Positions 10,122 through 21,854 of a stretch of DNA of 64,000 nt are shown here, in pieces; position 1 is the first letter of the stretch; each line of letters opens with the position of its first letter. The position numbers and the translations under genes are program-made. The notes under the pieces were generated by a model. That model was not told the origin of the DNA and did no database searches. It was given only the letters and a program-made list of their open reading frames with translations. This DNA is from Cadophora sp. MPI-SDFR-AT-0126 (Eukaryota; Ascomycota; Leotiomycetes; Helotiales; Ploettnerulaceae): contig JAGMVK010000013.1 of NCBI GenBank assembly GCA_020747065.1, positions 992,001 to 1,056,000 of the forward strand. Reading direction: 5' to 3'.

Positions 10122-12034
10122 ACTTGAGGATGGGGGTAGCTGAGACAGGAAATGATATGAGATCGTTCAACAGTTGTGTGTTCCTTACTTGACCCATTGC
10201 TTCAGCTTTCACGCCAGCGGAAACAGCTCAATGACTTGATTGCTTTCCACTCGAAGTGCGCTATCGAAGCTAATGTAAATACAGATATTCGATTTTCCAC
10301 AATGAAAAGAGAATGTTCCATGTGTAGTCTTCTCTTTATCTTTATCAACGAACCAAAGCAGACCTTTGTTCAAATCAAGCCTCAAAGCCACTTACTTTCC
10401 CGCCCCACCTCGCCGCCACCATGGTCCCTTGCCCCTCATCCCTCCCCTCCTCCCGCATTTCTCCACACCCCCCAAGAGCGTGTCCAAAGTCAAAACCCCA
10501 GAAATAAAATCCACCAGACTCCACTCCCTCCACAATAAAAGGAACCCATAATTCCAGGAACCCGTCCCAGATCCTCTCTTAAGTCTCCATCTTTCAATCT
10601 CCACTCACACCTGTCCTTCCCTGAAGTCTAGAAGTCTAGAACTACTCCACTGTGATGTGCCTAGCTTACGACACCAACCAAAGCACTGACGAAACCTCCC
10701 CTCCTACCACATATGCATCAAACTAAACACTGAGTGATTCTCTTCTCTTGCCGTTTCTACATCCTCCAACTTCAAGCTCTACGCAGAAACATATTCCTCG
10801 CGCCCAGCCACTCTTCAAACCTTCAAACTCCCAGCCTTGGCTTTGCGAAATACAGTACCAAGCTCTAGGCAAGTACAAGCGAGCAAACAGGAGAGGTGCG
10901 CTTATTCGCTATCACATCATATCACACACACTATTTAAAGTTACCTTGCTCCTCGCTGCTTTGCTTGAGCTTGAGCTTGAGAGAGAGGGAGGGTTGCGCG
11001 GCTTACAGGGATGGATGGGCTGGTTTACCCAAGCCCGGTACGACATCATCTCTTTCTTGTCTGCTGGGGGGGAAGGGATGGGGAGGGATCGAGATGAGAA
11101 GCGGATGGGTGCAACCGAATCCGAGAATTAGATACAGTGTAGTATTGCCGAGGATTTTGCTCGCTGACTGACGAGCCTTTCCTTTTCGTTGCCTTTTAGG
11201 GATAGAGGGGACAGATACTAATGAAATAAAATCGAAGAAACCAAACTTATCTTTAATACTTAACTGAATTTGCTTTCACATGGGCCACGTCTTGACTTTT
11301 CTCTTCTCTTCAATTCAGAAAGTCAAACTCGCCGCTGCCGATAATGCAAGATGACATACCCTCCGTATTATGCTGTCAGCTTCTAGTTTGGGAGGCGAGA
11401 TTTATGGTTTCTCTGGCCGCTGAGATGGAGTGACTGGGGCGAACAGTGTTTATTAAATATTAAAGGTGTGGGAAGGAACACGAGGTCGATGCTCTTTGGG
11501 AGCTTGGGTTGAGAACGCTCGTAATTTGTTCGGAAACTTTGGTGTGATGGTTATTTTGGTAAGGACTTAGGAGGAGGGTGCCGCTTTCTATTATGATAGA
11601 ATCATTAGACAGGTTGACTACCTGAGTTTGAATAAGATTTTTATTTTATCTTAGAGGGTTAGCTCTTTGAGAAAGGTCTTATGGAGTACAAGCCTTTGAT
11701 ATCCTTCCCAGAAAGGGAGTTCTAAGTAAGGACAGGTATACCATTCTTCGGTTTCCCCCCTTTCCCTTTCTTATATTTTATATCCCTTTTCCCTGTTTGA
11801 AATGCTCTTCAGTTCGATGTTCTCCTGCAGATATGACACCTTTGTACATATAATACAATGCAATATACAATTCCGTCCTGTCCGGACTCGCCGCACGTGT
11901 TCAAACGAACATGACCGAGCAAAGTCGAGTTCTGTTTGCCTCTCTCTCCGACCCTCCCCTCCGCTTCTCGCCTCCCGATCAAAAATGAGTAAACAGATCT
12001 CCCCCATCTCCCTCCCTCCCATTACGTCTCTCCC
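10122..12034. other. Long gap between two 3' ends, with promoter-like CT-rich DNA
   Basis: The flanking genes converge, yet the gap is 1.9 kb. Around 10390-10640 the plus strand is strongly CT-rich with an ATAAAAGG box near 10535, looking like a fungal promoter and leader, but no long frame follows. GTCTAGAA is directly repeated near 10626-10641. A GAGCTT repeat with a GA tract lies near 10967-10991. No gene is supported; a small or noncoding transcript is possible. Confidence 0.35.
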
Positions 12035-12694
12035 CTACAATAAAAATACAACCCCAGCCGCCACAGCACCAACGATCCCATTCACTGCATTCGTAGCACC
12101 GGCATTGGTATTGGTAGCACCCGCAGCCGTGCCCGTTGATGTCCCAGATCCAGATCCAGATCCAGATCCAGTCCCTGAGCTCGTGCTAGATGACGAATCT
12201 GATGAGGTGGTTTGCGACGCCGCGCCTCCAGTGGGAGAGCTGCTCGTGACCGCAACGGAGCTGCCACCGGTCCCTGACTCTGTACCTGCTCCAGTGCTAG
12301 ACGAAGATTCCAATACCACCGCTGAAGTCGAAGTCGAAGTCGAACTCAAACTCACAGTCCCTGTCAATGTAACCACATCCCCTCCCTCACTCGTGACCGG
12401 CGGGCTCGTCGTCGTCACCGCAGCCACCAGACTCGTCGTACTGGCGCCGAATCCAGGCAAGAAACTAGGCGAGTAAGTCGCGGTACCAGCGTACTGCGGA
12501 CAGCCTGGGACGGTGGTCTTTGGAGGGGCGCGACCGCCACCGCAGTCGAGGAAGTCGCAGAGTTCGCCTGTACCCGGGACGAAGTAGATTATGGAGGCGC
12601 CGGCGGTGCTGGATGTGCAGCCGGAGAGGTCGGTTCGTGCGAGGGTGAGGGGGAGGAGGGTGAGGATGAGGGAGAGGGAGAGTGTGGAGTGCAT
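12035..12694 (-). CDS. Small Ser/Thr/Gly-rich GPI-anchored surface protein
   Basis: Single exon of 219 residues. The ATG at 12692-12694 is chosen because it opens a clear signal peptide (MHSTLSLSLILTLLPLTLA). The mature N-terminus has four cysteines (TDLSGCTSS, GELCDFLDCGGG, VPGCPQYAG), a pattern I recall from a family of fungal secreted proteins sometimes mislabelled as siderophore-related. A long Ser/Thr/Gly-rich stretch follows, probably O-mannosylated and extended, including (GS)n encoded by a GATCCA hexanucleotide repeat at 12144-12171. The C-terminus is a hydrophobic GPI-attachment tail (AVNGIVGAVAAGVVFLL) behind small residues. Likely location: plasma membrane or cell wall. No enzymatic motif is seen. 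The 224-codon plus-strand frame over the same DNA is its shadow. Confidence 0.8.
   Translation of the reverse strand: MHSTLSLSLILTLLPLTLARTDLSGCTSSTAGASIIYFVPGTGELCDFLDCGGGRAPPKTTVPGCPQYAGTATYSPSFLPGFGASTTSLVAAVTTTSPPVTSEGGDVVTLTGTVSLSSTSTSTSAVVLESSSSTGAGTESGTGGSSVAVTSSSPTGGAASQTTSSDSSSSTSSGTGSGSGSGSGTSTGTAAGATNTNAGATNAVNGIVGAVAAGVVFLL
12144..12171. repeat. GATCCA hexanucleotide repeat inside the GPI protein gene
   Basis: About four and a half tandem copies of CAGATC/GATCCA. On the minus strand they encode alternating Gly-Ser. The 6-nt unit keeps frame when copy number changes. Confidence 0.8.
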
Positions 12695-15600
12695 TTTGAG
12701 TGGTGATATGACCTTGTTGAGGCTGAAACAGAGAATGATGTTGATGGTTGAGGAGATGAAGATCGGAAACGATAAGACGTGAAAATAGAGAATTTGAAGT
12801 TGAATTGGAACGCAGAACTTGAAGGTATTTTGATCAAGTGAAAGAGAAGTTGAGTGAGGCAAAAGAAGAAAATTTCGACTCGTCTCTTTCCTTTGTAATG
12901 ACTGTGCACTGGCTCAGATCAACTTGCTTCTAGAACACAAGGCGGCACAACAAATTGCAGATACTGGAGCTAAAGTAAGGGGCTCAGACGAGAGAAAGAC
13001 GCATTTAGATACGAGATTTGAATATCACGTGTATTCACGTAACGCCGACGAAGGGTCCTGAGTGATGGTTTCTCTATTCTGAGTTTCCATTATTGAGTTC
13101 TTGAGCTAGGTGAGGATATTGCAGATATACTTTTCGAGTGAAGACATGGAGGGGTTGGTGGGGTGTTGGAAGCTGGGCTGTTGGCTTTCGGGGAAAAGTC
13201 AAAATTCCCTTCCTCTATCGGAGAGATGCCGAGGCACTTGTCGGTGTATCTTTGGACTGGAAGAGCGAAGGCCGAGCGAGCTAGCTAGCCCTCCAGGTAC
13301 TTTTGTGAGAAGAGAACCTCAACCTTTCCATTATTCCAATTCGAGAACACAAGAAAGAAGCTCGATAAAAGTTTATATGGTTATAGAGATCGAGAAGATC
13401 GGATGACATGCAAGTAAGTATGGATCCATTATTCTCAATATACCGTACGATATGTACGGGGGCGCTTCAACACAACTCGCCGCTTTTCACACTTCTTACG
13501 TGCTTCCTGCCACCGCCCAGCAGAGCGGGAAACGGTCCCACTTCTTGCGGCACTTGGGTTTCCTTGCACGGCCCAAATCAGCATGACTCGAGCGGGAAGT
13601 GGGCACAAGAGTGGGTGTTGCGGATGGAATAAGGAAAAGAATTCCAGGCCCTTTTTTTTCACAAAGCGGCGCTGTCGGGACGTGTGTCATGCCAGTCATT
13701 CATTAGTCGTGGTCTGTTGTCGACGCCCCCTTCGTCGGTGTCGGTAAAGCACGGTGAAGTCAGAAACCTTGCTGCTGTAAGAAATGTAAGTCCAATGGCC
13801 GAACCGACCAGTCAGTAGTCGTCTCAACTCAAGGTAAAGCCAAAAACAACCTTTCTAGCTACCCAGGAAGCGGAAACCGCGCGCCACCGTAAAAAAGAAA
13901 AGCCAAAAAATCAGAGCTCTTTTCCAAACCTAGAAGGTTTTTGTCGGTGCCGGTCGAAGAAGGCCCGCAGAGCACGTTTTTGCCCTGCTTGACCAGGGAG
14001 CCCGGCAGCTTCTAGTCTCTAGAACCCCTGTGGAATCTCGTTTGGATGGCTGGAAAACGAGGCTGGTCCTGGTAAGTCCTATGCAGATTTGGCGTTCCGA
14101 AACAGAGGCATCCTTGGAGCGATGGGCTTTATGGCGCTGTTTTTACGGTCGAGGTGTCACGAGTGACGAAAGCAATTTTGTGTGGGTGGTGGAGAGGCGG
14201 TGGGGAGGGAGGTGTTTGATAATGGATGGCGGTTTTGGCCCCCTATTATTTCATTTGTGAACTTGACAAGCTTCGACGGTTATTTGCAGTCGTTAGTTAT
14301 CAGATCGAGGATACGAAAGTGTGGTAGTAAAGCATGTGAACGATAGTTTTTTATCATTCATCATCCGATTTCATATGCCGGGGACCCTGAATCCTTGGCA
14401 CGTCTGAAAGGTGGAACAGAACGGTCGGCGGATTCACGAACGAACTCTTGGTAAAAGGAACGGCCTGTTTTGTCTTGCTTCTTCTCTCCTGGAACAGAAG
14501 GAATTTTGCTGTGAAATAAACGAACGATCTGCTAGAGCGCTGGAATGATCTGCAAATATAATTTTCCTGGCTGGCACGCACCAAGCATGTTTAGACGAGC
14601 CGAGGAGATAGTCAGAGCGAGTCAAGATTCAGAGACAGAATAGGAGACAGCGCTTGCTGTTGTATTCATTTCTTTGAGATCGCGACTTTGGCAACATGCG
14701 GTATGAAGTCCGAGAAACTGATGATGAGAGAGAGATTACAACCAAAGAAGATTTGCCGGCTGGCCGTTTTCAGGTTGGCTGGTTGCGTGGCACTAGGAGA
14801 TGGCTTGATGAAAGTGAGATGGTGGCAGGTGGCGGGCAAGTCGCTTTTTCGAGTCTTGAATCGATGGTGCAAGTAAGTGTTAATCGAAAACTTAGTCGAG
14901 AAATCGTACGTATGAATCGTGACTTGTGAGGCGATTAGACATGAGCACGGCCGAAAGTCGGCATGTGTGCGTGATGAAGAGGTACCTAGGTACATCGGAG
15001 CAGGCTGAGCTGATTCGATGCTAGGTCTGTCCTCGTCTGACATGAGGTTGTTTGGTCTAGAAGCGGCATCGAGTGCAGGACAGGCATGGTGTGGTGTAGA
15101 TGAGATATGATCGGATGGCTGAAGTGAAGGGAAGGAGGACGCGTTTGAAACGACGTCCACGCCATACTTAGGATTAAAGGAGGGCTTGCTATCAAGATAT
15201 GGTTTAGGGGAAGATTATCTTATCGTATATTTTACGGATGCATGTTTAAGAGCCCTGGGCTAAGGAACGTTTTTAAAGCTCTTGGTGGACGGGAAGTTTT
15301 TCGGGGAGGATGGAGCATGGTTACTTTTTTTGACAGGACTTCTGGAGCCCTTCTCAAGCTTCTACAATTCTTCCATGAGGTTAAATTTATGGAGTTGGTC
15401 CTGTCTCTGGCAGGCATGGCACGCTGGCTGGCATGTTTTTGTGGAAGAGTGGGCTGCGAGATGAGCTGTGATTTGAGAAGCTGACTCTGTGAGGGCGGCG
15501 GATGAAAGGGGCGGCCAGCCTCGAGCCTGCACCACCGGCAACCGGCTCACCCAAGTCATGCAGACCTTGCCCTAATCAAGGTGAGGCGTGGCGTGCATTT

Positions 15601-18600
15601 CCTTTGTGGCAGGCTTGGCCACTCGATAAGATGCCGCCAGCCACAAAGAGGAAGACCGACAGGGACAGGCGGAGGAGGTTGTTTTTTGGTTGGTGGAATG
15701 GGTGTACTGTTGTCTTGGGCGAGTCGCTAGCGTGGCGAAGTTTTCGGATATCTGCTCATCCTGAATCGTATCGTAAAGTACGATGTACTGCTTTGTGATC
15801 GTGATCATGATGTGACTTTTGCCTCAATGTATTTGCCTTCAGATTCTGCTCTGTAAAGCTTCATCTGAGGAAAAGAAAATTTGTCTCGATGACTTTTTAT
15901 TTTTTTGGCATGAAATTTTGATATTCTCCTCCCTCGCCTCGCACTGCTGTCCGAATTCGTGTCTCTGCGCACAGCACGCGCTACTCGAGACGAGACAAGA
16001 ACGGGCAACAACGTTACGGCCGATCACCGCTGTCATGTCATATCATTGACTCGTCGTCTGCTTCTCGCTAGCATTTTGCCCCCTTCCGCGGCCGGCCATC
16101 TTTTCTTGCTTGTCTTTCTCTGGCATTTCATTGCAGGGCGTCACTTGTTTGCTGGCTGCTTGCTGTTTTATCGCAGCGTGAACCGCGGATTAGCCCGGCC
16201 TGGACTATCCTGTCCTGTGTCTGCTTTCGTCGGCACACCTGCCGATTAGGTCCAAGGCCCTGGTCTGAGCCTGCGTCATCGGGGATGTTGGTGAAGAGTT
16301 CGGCGTTTGGTAGAGAGGGTAAAGATTTGAATGAAATACTAGAAGTGCCGTTGCAAAGTTAGGGTTTGTAAGCACGAAAATACTTCTATACTAAGAACTA
16401 GTCTTCTATTGGAGAAGAACAAATGCTGCACGACAATACGCACCGCCATAAAATCGTACCGTTTCTATTTGCAGCGCCTAAACATGTCTCTCCTGTCTGT
16501 CACTGCCAGTCGAGTTATTACCAGGTCCTTGCCTGCCAATCGGGAATAACGGCCTTCTTCGGTTTCACTTTCAATGACATGGGTCTTGGCAGCATGAACC
16601 ATTGAAGGACATCGTGACTTGTTTTCCTGACGAGATCGCGCTTGCGAGCCACGTAACAAGATGTTTGGGATGTGCTGTACGAGAGTGTCATGTATCAGAG
16701 CTCATCACTCGCCCTCGGTGCATCGCCTGGTATGGTATGGCATGGCAGAGCACGGCCCATGGCATCAGCTCCTTTGGTCCGGATGCGGTCGGCATTGGCG
16801 GCGAAGTAGACAATTGCCTTTGATTACAATCGAAGAATGACTTTTGAAGGATGGCATCACAAGCAAGCCCTACTCAACTGTAAAAGCGTCCTAACGACTC
16901 TGAAGCTTGAGGAGCGATAGCTTATAGAATATAACTAGATCTAGACGACGGTATCCCGACAACGATGACTAGTTTATTGTAGCTAGCTGGCTAGCTGACT
17001 AGCTGACGAATGTGTCTGTTTTAGGATGCAATACTAAATTGCAGTAGATTCTCCCTCTCTCCTAGTCTCGGCATTCGCTCGTAAGATATTTTCTTGTTGA
17101 GCGCCGTCTCCCACGCTAATGGCAAAGTGCGTAAGTGACGGTGCATTCGATGAGTAGTTCGCAGATTTGATAGCAAGCGTTTGCGCTTGCAAGGACAGCT
17201 CTCCGTATCCTATTGTATCAATTGTGCTCTAGTCGAGTGGTCCAGTCCAGTCCAGTCCAGTCCAGTCCAATTCCGGTCGGTCGGCCTCCAGCATATTCAA
17301 CGGAAGAAGCCGTTTGCAATTCGAGTATTCTTGACTGCGCTTCGGTAGATTCGGTACTGCTTGCTCTTTGCTCCTTGCTCCAGCCCTCTGTATTTTCTGC
17401 TGGAAGCCATAAGAGATACTAATCCTCAGTCTGGATTGTATGATAAATCAGATTTGCCTGGACTGAATCCAATCTCGGAGCCGATGGGCTTCATTCACCC
17501 TACGCAGCAAAATATTCCCAAAGCAGTAGAATGGTAGCATTGCTAGCAAGTGAAAAATGAGGCCAGAGCCTAGCAGGAAGTCGGTGACAGTGGCTGGAGA
17601 AAAGCCTTGTTTACAACCAATTAAAATCATATCACAACTATTTACTTAATTTTATCATAGCTCTTTGTCCTGTCAGTCGTCCAGCGTTGCGCGCTGTGTT
17701 GTGTCGTGCAGACAGAACAGACTGACACTGACTGGCCGAAATGGTAGGGGCAGGGCAACGAGGCGAGCGGTGGGCGAAAAAACATCCCTGCAAAGGTCGC
17801 CAAATCCCAATTCAAATCCCAATCCCGGCAGCGCGTGCGTCAGGGTCCTGGTCATGTCAATCAAGCAAGCAAGCAAGACCTAAAAGCGGCAACCCGAGCT
17901 CTCTCGCTTTCGTCCTGCCTGCCTTCTTTCCCTCTCTGATTTTTCCTGAACATCTTTTTTCAACACTGCAAAGAAATACAAGACATACCTGGAGACAGAA
18001 AATCGCAACATCTTCGACCATTGTCTGTGCTATTGACGCGTCTGCGACCCTCCAACGCCTACAAATACCCAATTGTGCAGCCCAGCCAGACAGATCCGCT
18101 GTAGTGTGGGCATGTTCGCGCAAAGAGGCTGCTGACTTTCTGTGTTTCTCTGGGCCGTACCCGTTCCATCTGATCGGCTTCCTCAAGTCGTCAAAAAGTC
18201 TCCACCAGGCGCAGGCCTTGATCCCGCTGCCCACCCACCTTAACTTCCACCACCACCACCCACCCACTCAACCCAACCCAACCCAAACATTCAGGGCCCT
18301 TGGATGGATAAAGTCCTCGACAGCTCCACTTTACTTCAACATCAACATCAACACAATTGAGCCTCAAGCTTTTCTTCGATACATCGCGCACTCTCGTCAA
18401 CGCGCCATTATACCTTCGTCGTCGAGATCAACGTCATCAATCCCGCTAACGAACCACTGTTGGGCTTCGCCGGAACCGAAATCCTCGACGACTCAATCCT
18501 TCAACACGCTCGACTTTACAAGCGCGTTTACAAGATATTCGACCACGGTTACATCTAGACAGACGTTTGATAGTCTCAACGTGCACAGCTCTTGTGACGA

Positions 18601-18692
18601 AGGAGCTTATTACAGTGGATAAAAGAGTGCAAGACCCAGCAAATCCACTTCTCCTCCTCCAGCAATCCCCACATCTGAATATCTGCCTCACT
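12695..18692. other. 6-kb region without a supported gene, upstream of a transcription factor
   Basis: The GPI gene (-) and the transcription factor (+) diverge across about 6 kb. I found no conserved protein sequence on either strand. Simple repeats include near-palindromic CTAGCTGG-type units at 16981-17006, a CCAGT tandem array at 17241-17268, TCGG repeats at 17275-17284 and AAGC repeats near 17863-17877. From about 17.9 kb onward the DNA is CT/CA-rich and looks like the long 5' leader of the transcription factor; a 293-codon frame at 17741-18622 falls here and is probably noncoding or an upstream ORF. Confidence 0.4.
17241..17268. repeat. CCAGT pentanucleotide tandem repeat
   Basis: Perfect tandem TCCAG/CCAGT units fill this stretch, followed by TCGG repeats. 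It is a short microsatellite in the long upstream region of the transcription factor gene. Confidence 0.85.
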
Positions 18693-18962
18693 ATGGACGG
18701 TTCGCAATACCATCCAGGCAACGGAATGAGCAACACCAACTCCCCATACCTGCCCAACATTGCACCCCACCAACTCCAGCAATCGAATATCCATCACGCA
18801 GCAACATTACCTCCATTGCAGGCCACCCAGCATGCTACCATGCCAGCCCATCTTCAACATCCGGGCAGCGCGCCTCACACGCCAAGAACTCCAGCAACTC
18901 CTGGTACTCCCGTGTCGGGAAACAATATGGGGAACTTCCCACAGATGACGGGTCAGTACCAG

Positions 18963-19000
<38 letters not shown>

Positions 19001-21854
19001 GCAACAGCGACAATACCAGATGATGCCTACAAGCACTTACCAGCAACCACCTCAATCGTACAGAACTGCAGGATCCATGATGCCCCAATCTTCAATGTCA
19101 ATGTCCCACCCGCAGCCGATTGCTCCAGCTCCATTGCAAAACAGAACAAATCAACCTCTTAGACCCATGCCTCCACATGGACTTCAGCACATGCAAGGTG
19201 GGATGCAAGGCTACGGCCAGAATAGCATGGGCATGATGCAGGATATGGAACCTCCTACACACGTAGTGGGCTCTCAAGGTAGGAGAGGTATCTTGCCAAG
19301 TGCTCCAGGTAGACCCGCGGTATCCGCGACCGGCACTGGTAAGAACGCGTTGATTCCTGCTAAGGACGCGGATGGAAAATTTCCTTGCCCTCACTGCACA
19401 AAGACATACCTTCACGCTAAACATTTGAAGCGCCATCTTCTCCGACGTAAGTTTGACCGTTTCCCCTAGTAGTAAGAAAAGCCCTAATCTTGAGCAGACA
19501 CTGGAGACCGACCATACATGTGTGTTCTGTGCCGCGATACCTTCTCCAGAAGTGATATTTTGAAGAGACATTTCCAGAAATGCTCCATCCGACGTGGTAA
19601 CCCAACAGGTGCCAGTCATCTTTCACACGCTCAAGCCCACTTGAAGAAGTCACATCCTGGCCCCCACAAGACCGCGAACCAAATGCCAAATGAGAACGAG
19701 CTCATGGGCGTCAATGGCATGAACGGCGGATCTTTAGGTCCTAACCTTTTTGGTATCTCCCCAGACGGTACTGTACCCGACGCCGGCTCCAACATGACCG
19801 AGGAGCAGTCCGAACAGTTACGAGCACGCGCCGCTGGTATTGGAGGAGGACGAGATGGGAACCGCATGACTGGGCCTAGCCCAGGAAGCTCGAACCGTGC
19901 TAGTTTCGATCAGCAGAACTATGCCGGTCCAGTAGCGAGCATGCCTTCTGGTATGAATCCTTCAGTCGCGTTCAATTTGAATCAAGGACAGAACGGTCAC
20001 TCATACAGTCAGGGCTATGATTATGCCTCTCACGGCAACAGCAACAACGCCATGCAACCGCAGCAACCACCCACCGGACAAGACTGGTCTCACATGTTCC
20101 ACCAGCAGCCTCCCCAATCCGGCTATCTGCCATATAATACGACCATCGCCAACCCCCAAGTCCCAATCAAATCCGAATTTAAGACCGAGTTCAAATCCGA
20201 ACCATCGCTCAGCAACTCTAACGGCATGTACGCAGCTATATATCCCGGTATTCATCCCAACGGCTCTAGCAATACCCCGCCACTTCCCGGTTGGAACATC
20301 CCGAACGATCCTCTCGAAGAGGTCTCGAGTCGATTGATTTTCTTCTGCTTCCCGAATAACCAAATCATCGGCCGATCCAACGACGTCCGAAAGTATCTTT
20401 CTGGACAGAACATCAAGCACTTCTTGGATTTGTTCACCAGCTTTCAAGGTCACTTTCCAATCATCCATATGCCAACTTTCCGAGTTGTCGATACTTTTGA
20501 TGGCCTGCTCCTAGCGATGATCTGCATTGGTGCTGTTTACTCAGACCGCGTTTCAGCTTCTCAAGCCCGTGAGATGATGGAGCTTTCCAAGAGTGCTATC
20601 GAGCGAAATTCTCAGGTCTTTTCCGTTGTTTCGCGAGAGCAAACTGGCGATTCTGGCTTTGGAGGAGAGACCATCGGTTCAAGCAAGTCAGAGCTGGAAC
20701 AGATCACTGCTATCTTCATGATGCAGATCATGTCCTGCTGGCATGGTACTCCGATCCAGAGAGAAAAAGCCCGAAGAGAATTCCACCTTACTGTTGAGAT
20801 TGCAAGACGCGCCGGCCTGACAAAGCCCATGACGATATCTCCTTTCAGTGTCCTTCACCAGCCAAACGTCACTGTCGAAAATTTCAGCGCAGCTAGTTTC
20901 GATTGGAGTGCTTGGGTTGAGCAGGAAAAGCGCTCTAGATTGATGTTTGCGATCTACCTCTTGGACTGCGCTATGGTCATATTCTTCAATGCCTCCCCTA
21001 AATTCGAGAGAGACGAGATCCGACTGCCTCTTCCAGCAGACGACGCCGCCTGGGATGCCACATCCTCTTCTGAATGTGCCGAAGCACTTGGTCTCCATGG
21101 TCCTGCAGCTGCCCGATCCAGGAACTCAGAAGGGAATCGTCGTCCAAAGCAACCAGAACTACCTGTTGTTATGAAGACTCTCATGCATGGTGACTGGCTC
21201 CAGCCTGGAACCACGAATTTGTATTCTAAGTTTATTTTGATCCACACGCTACACCTCCAATTGTGGAGTGCTCAGAGACAGTTGGCAATGCAGGAAGCTG
21301 GACCCAATGCCTTGGCATTCCCCACCAGTGGCACGACTACACCTGTTTCTCAGGACTGGGCAAGAAATGATCCCACTGGAAGTGGTAACCACAGTGCGAA
21401 TACTAGCGGTAGAGCGACACCAATCGATCCCGCAGGCCAATTGGCATCATCAATTAAGTCTATCAACAACGCATTCGATAACTGGAAAAAGGCTTGGGAT
21501 GAGGATATGTCTACTCAGTACCCACCATCATCATCCAACTATCGCCGATTCGGATTCTGCAGAGATGCCGTGCATTTCTACTGGCTTGCCAAGTACCTCC
21601 TCCAGAGCGGCCGCAGTTTTGATTTCCAGATGGCTCCGGATCAACGCTTCGGTCAGGTTATGAACTTGTTGAAGTCGGTCAAAAACTGGGTACAAACGGA
21701 TAGTGCTAAGCGTGGTGAGGAACTTGGTTCTGTTAACGATATCGACAAGGATTATGGTGTCTCCAACTTGACGCTCGACATGGCTCAGCTCTTCAAGCCA
21801 ATCAACCGGCAGATTGATTCTCCGGTTCCTGGTGTACAAACGAACATGGGATAA
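18693..21854 (+). CDS. C2H2 zinc finger / fungal_trans transcription factor
   Basis: Two exons (18693-19446, 19498-21854; 51-nt intron with GTAAGT donor) give 1036 residues. The start MDGSQYHPGNGMSN at 18693 is the first ATG of the conserved frame. Residues 1-228 are Gln/Pro/Met-rich, with a polyQ run near residues 90-105. Two adjacent C2H2 fingers follow: CPHCTKTYLHAKHLKRH, then CVLCRDTFSRSDILKRH; the intron falls in the linker between them, completing the His of the HTGDRPY linker. The C-terminal half (from about IKHFLDLFTSFQGHFPIIHM) is the fungal_trans regulatory domain more often seen with Zn2Cys6 clusters; none is present here. It is probably a nuclear DNA-binding regulator. The architecture recalls fungal C2H2/fungal_trans proteins such as Aspergillus RsrA or S. 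pombe Klf1, but orthology is not established. The very long upstream region fits a heavily regulated gene. Confidence 0.9.
18958..19013 (+). repeat. CAG/CAA polyglutamine tract
   Basis: Tandem CAG and CAA codons encode about 16 consecutive glutamines in the N-terminal activation-type region of the transcription factor. Mixed CAG/CAA use makes it less slippage-prone than a pure repeat. Confidence 0.9.

Noticed and set aside
11802..12476. 224-codon plus-strand frame
   Set aside because: Antisense shadow of the GPI-anchored protein gene; D/P/V repeats come from the GATCCA repeat.
14666..15160. 164-codon minus-strand frame in the 6-kb gap
   Set aside because: No recognisable domain, no splice partners, and composition like surrounding noncoding DNA.
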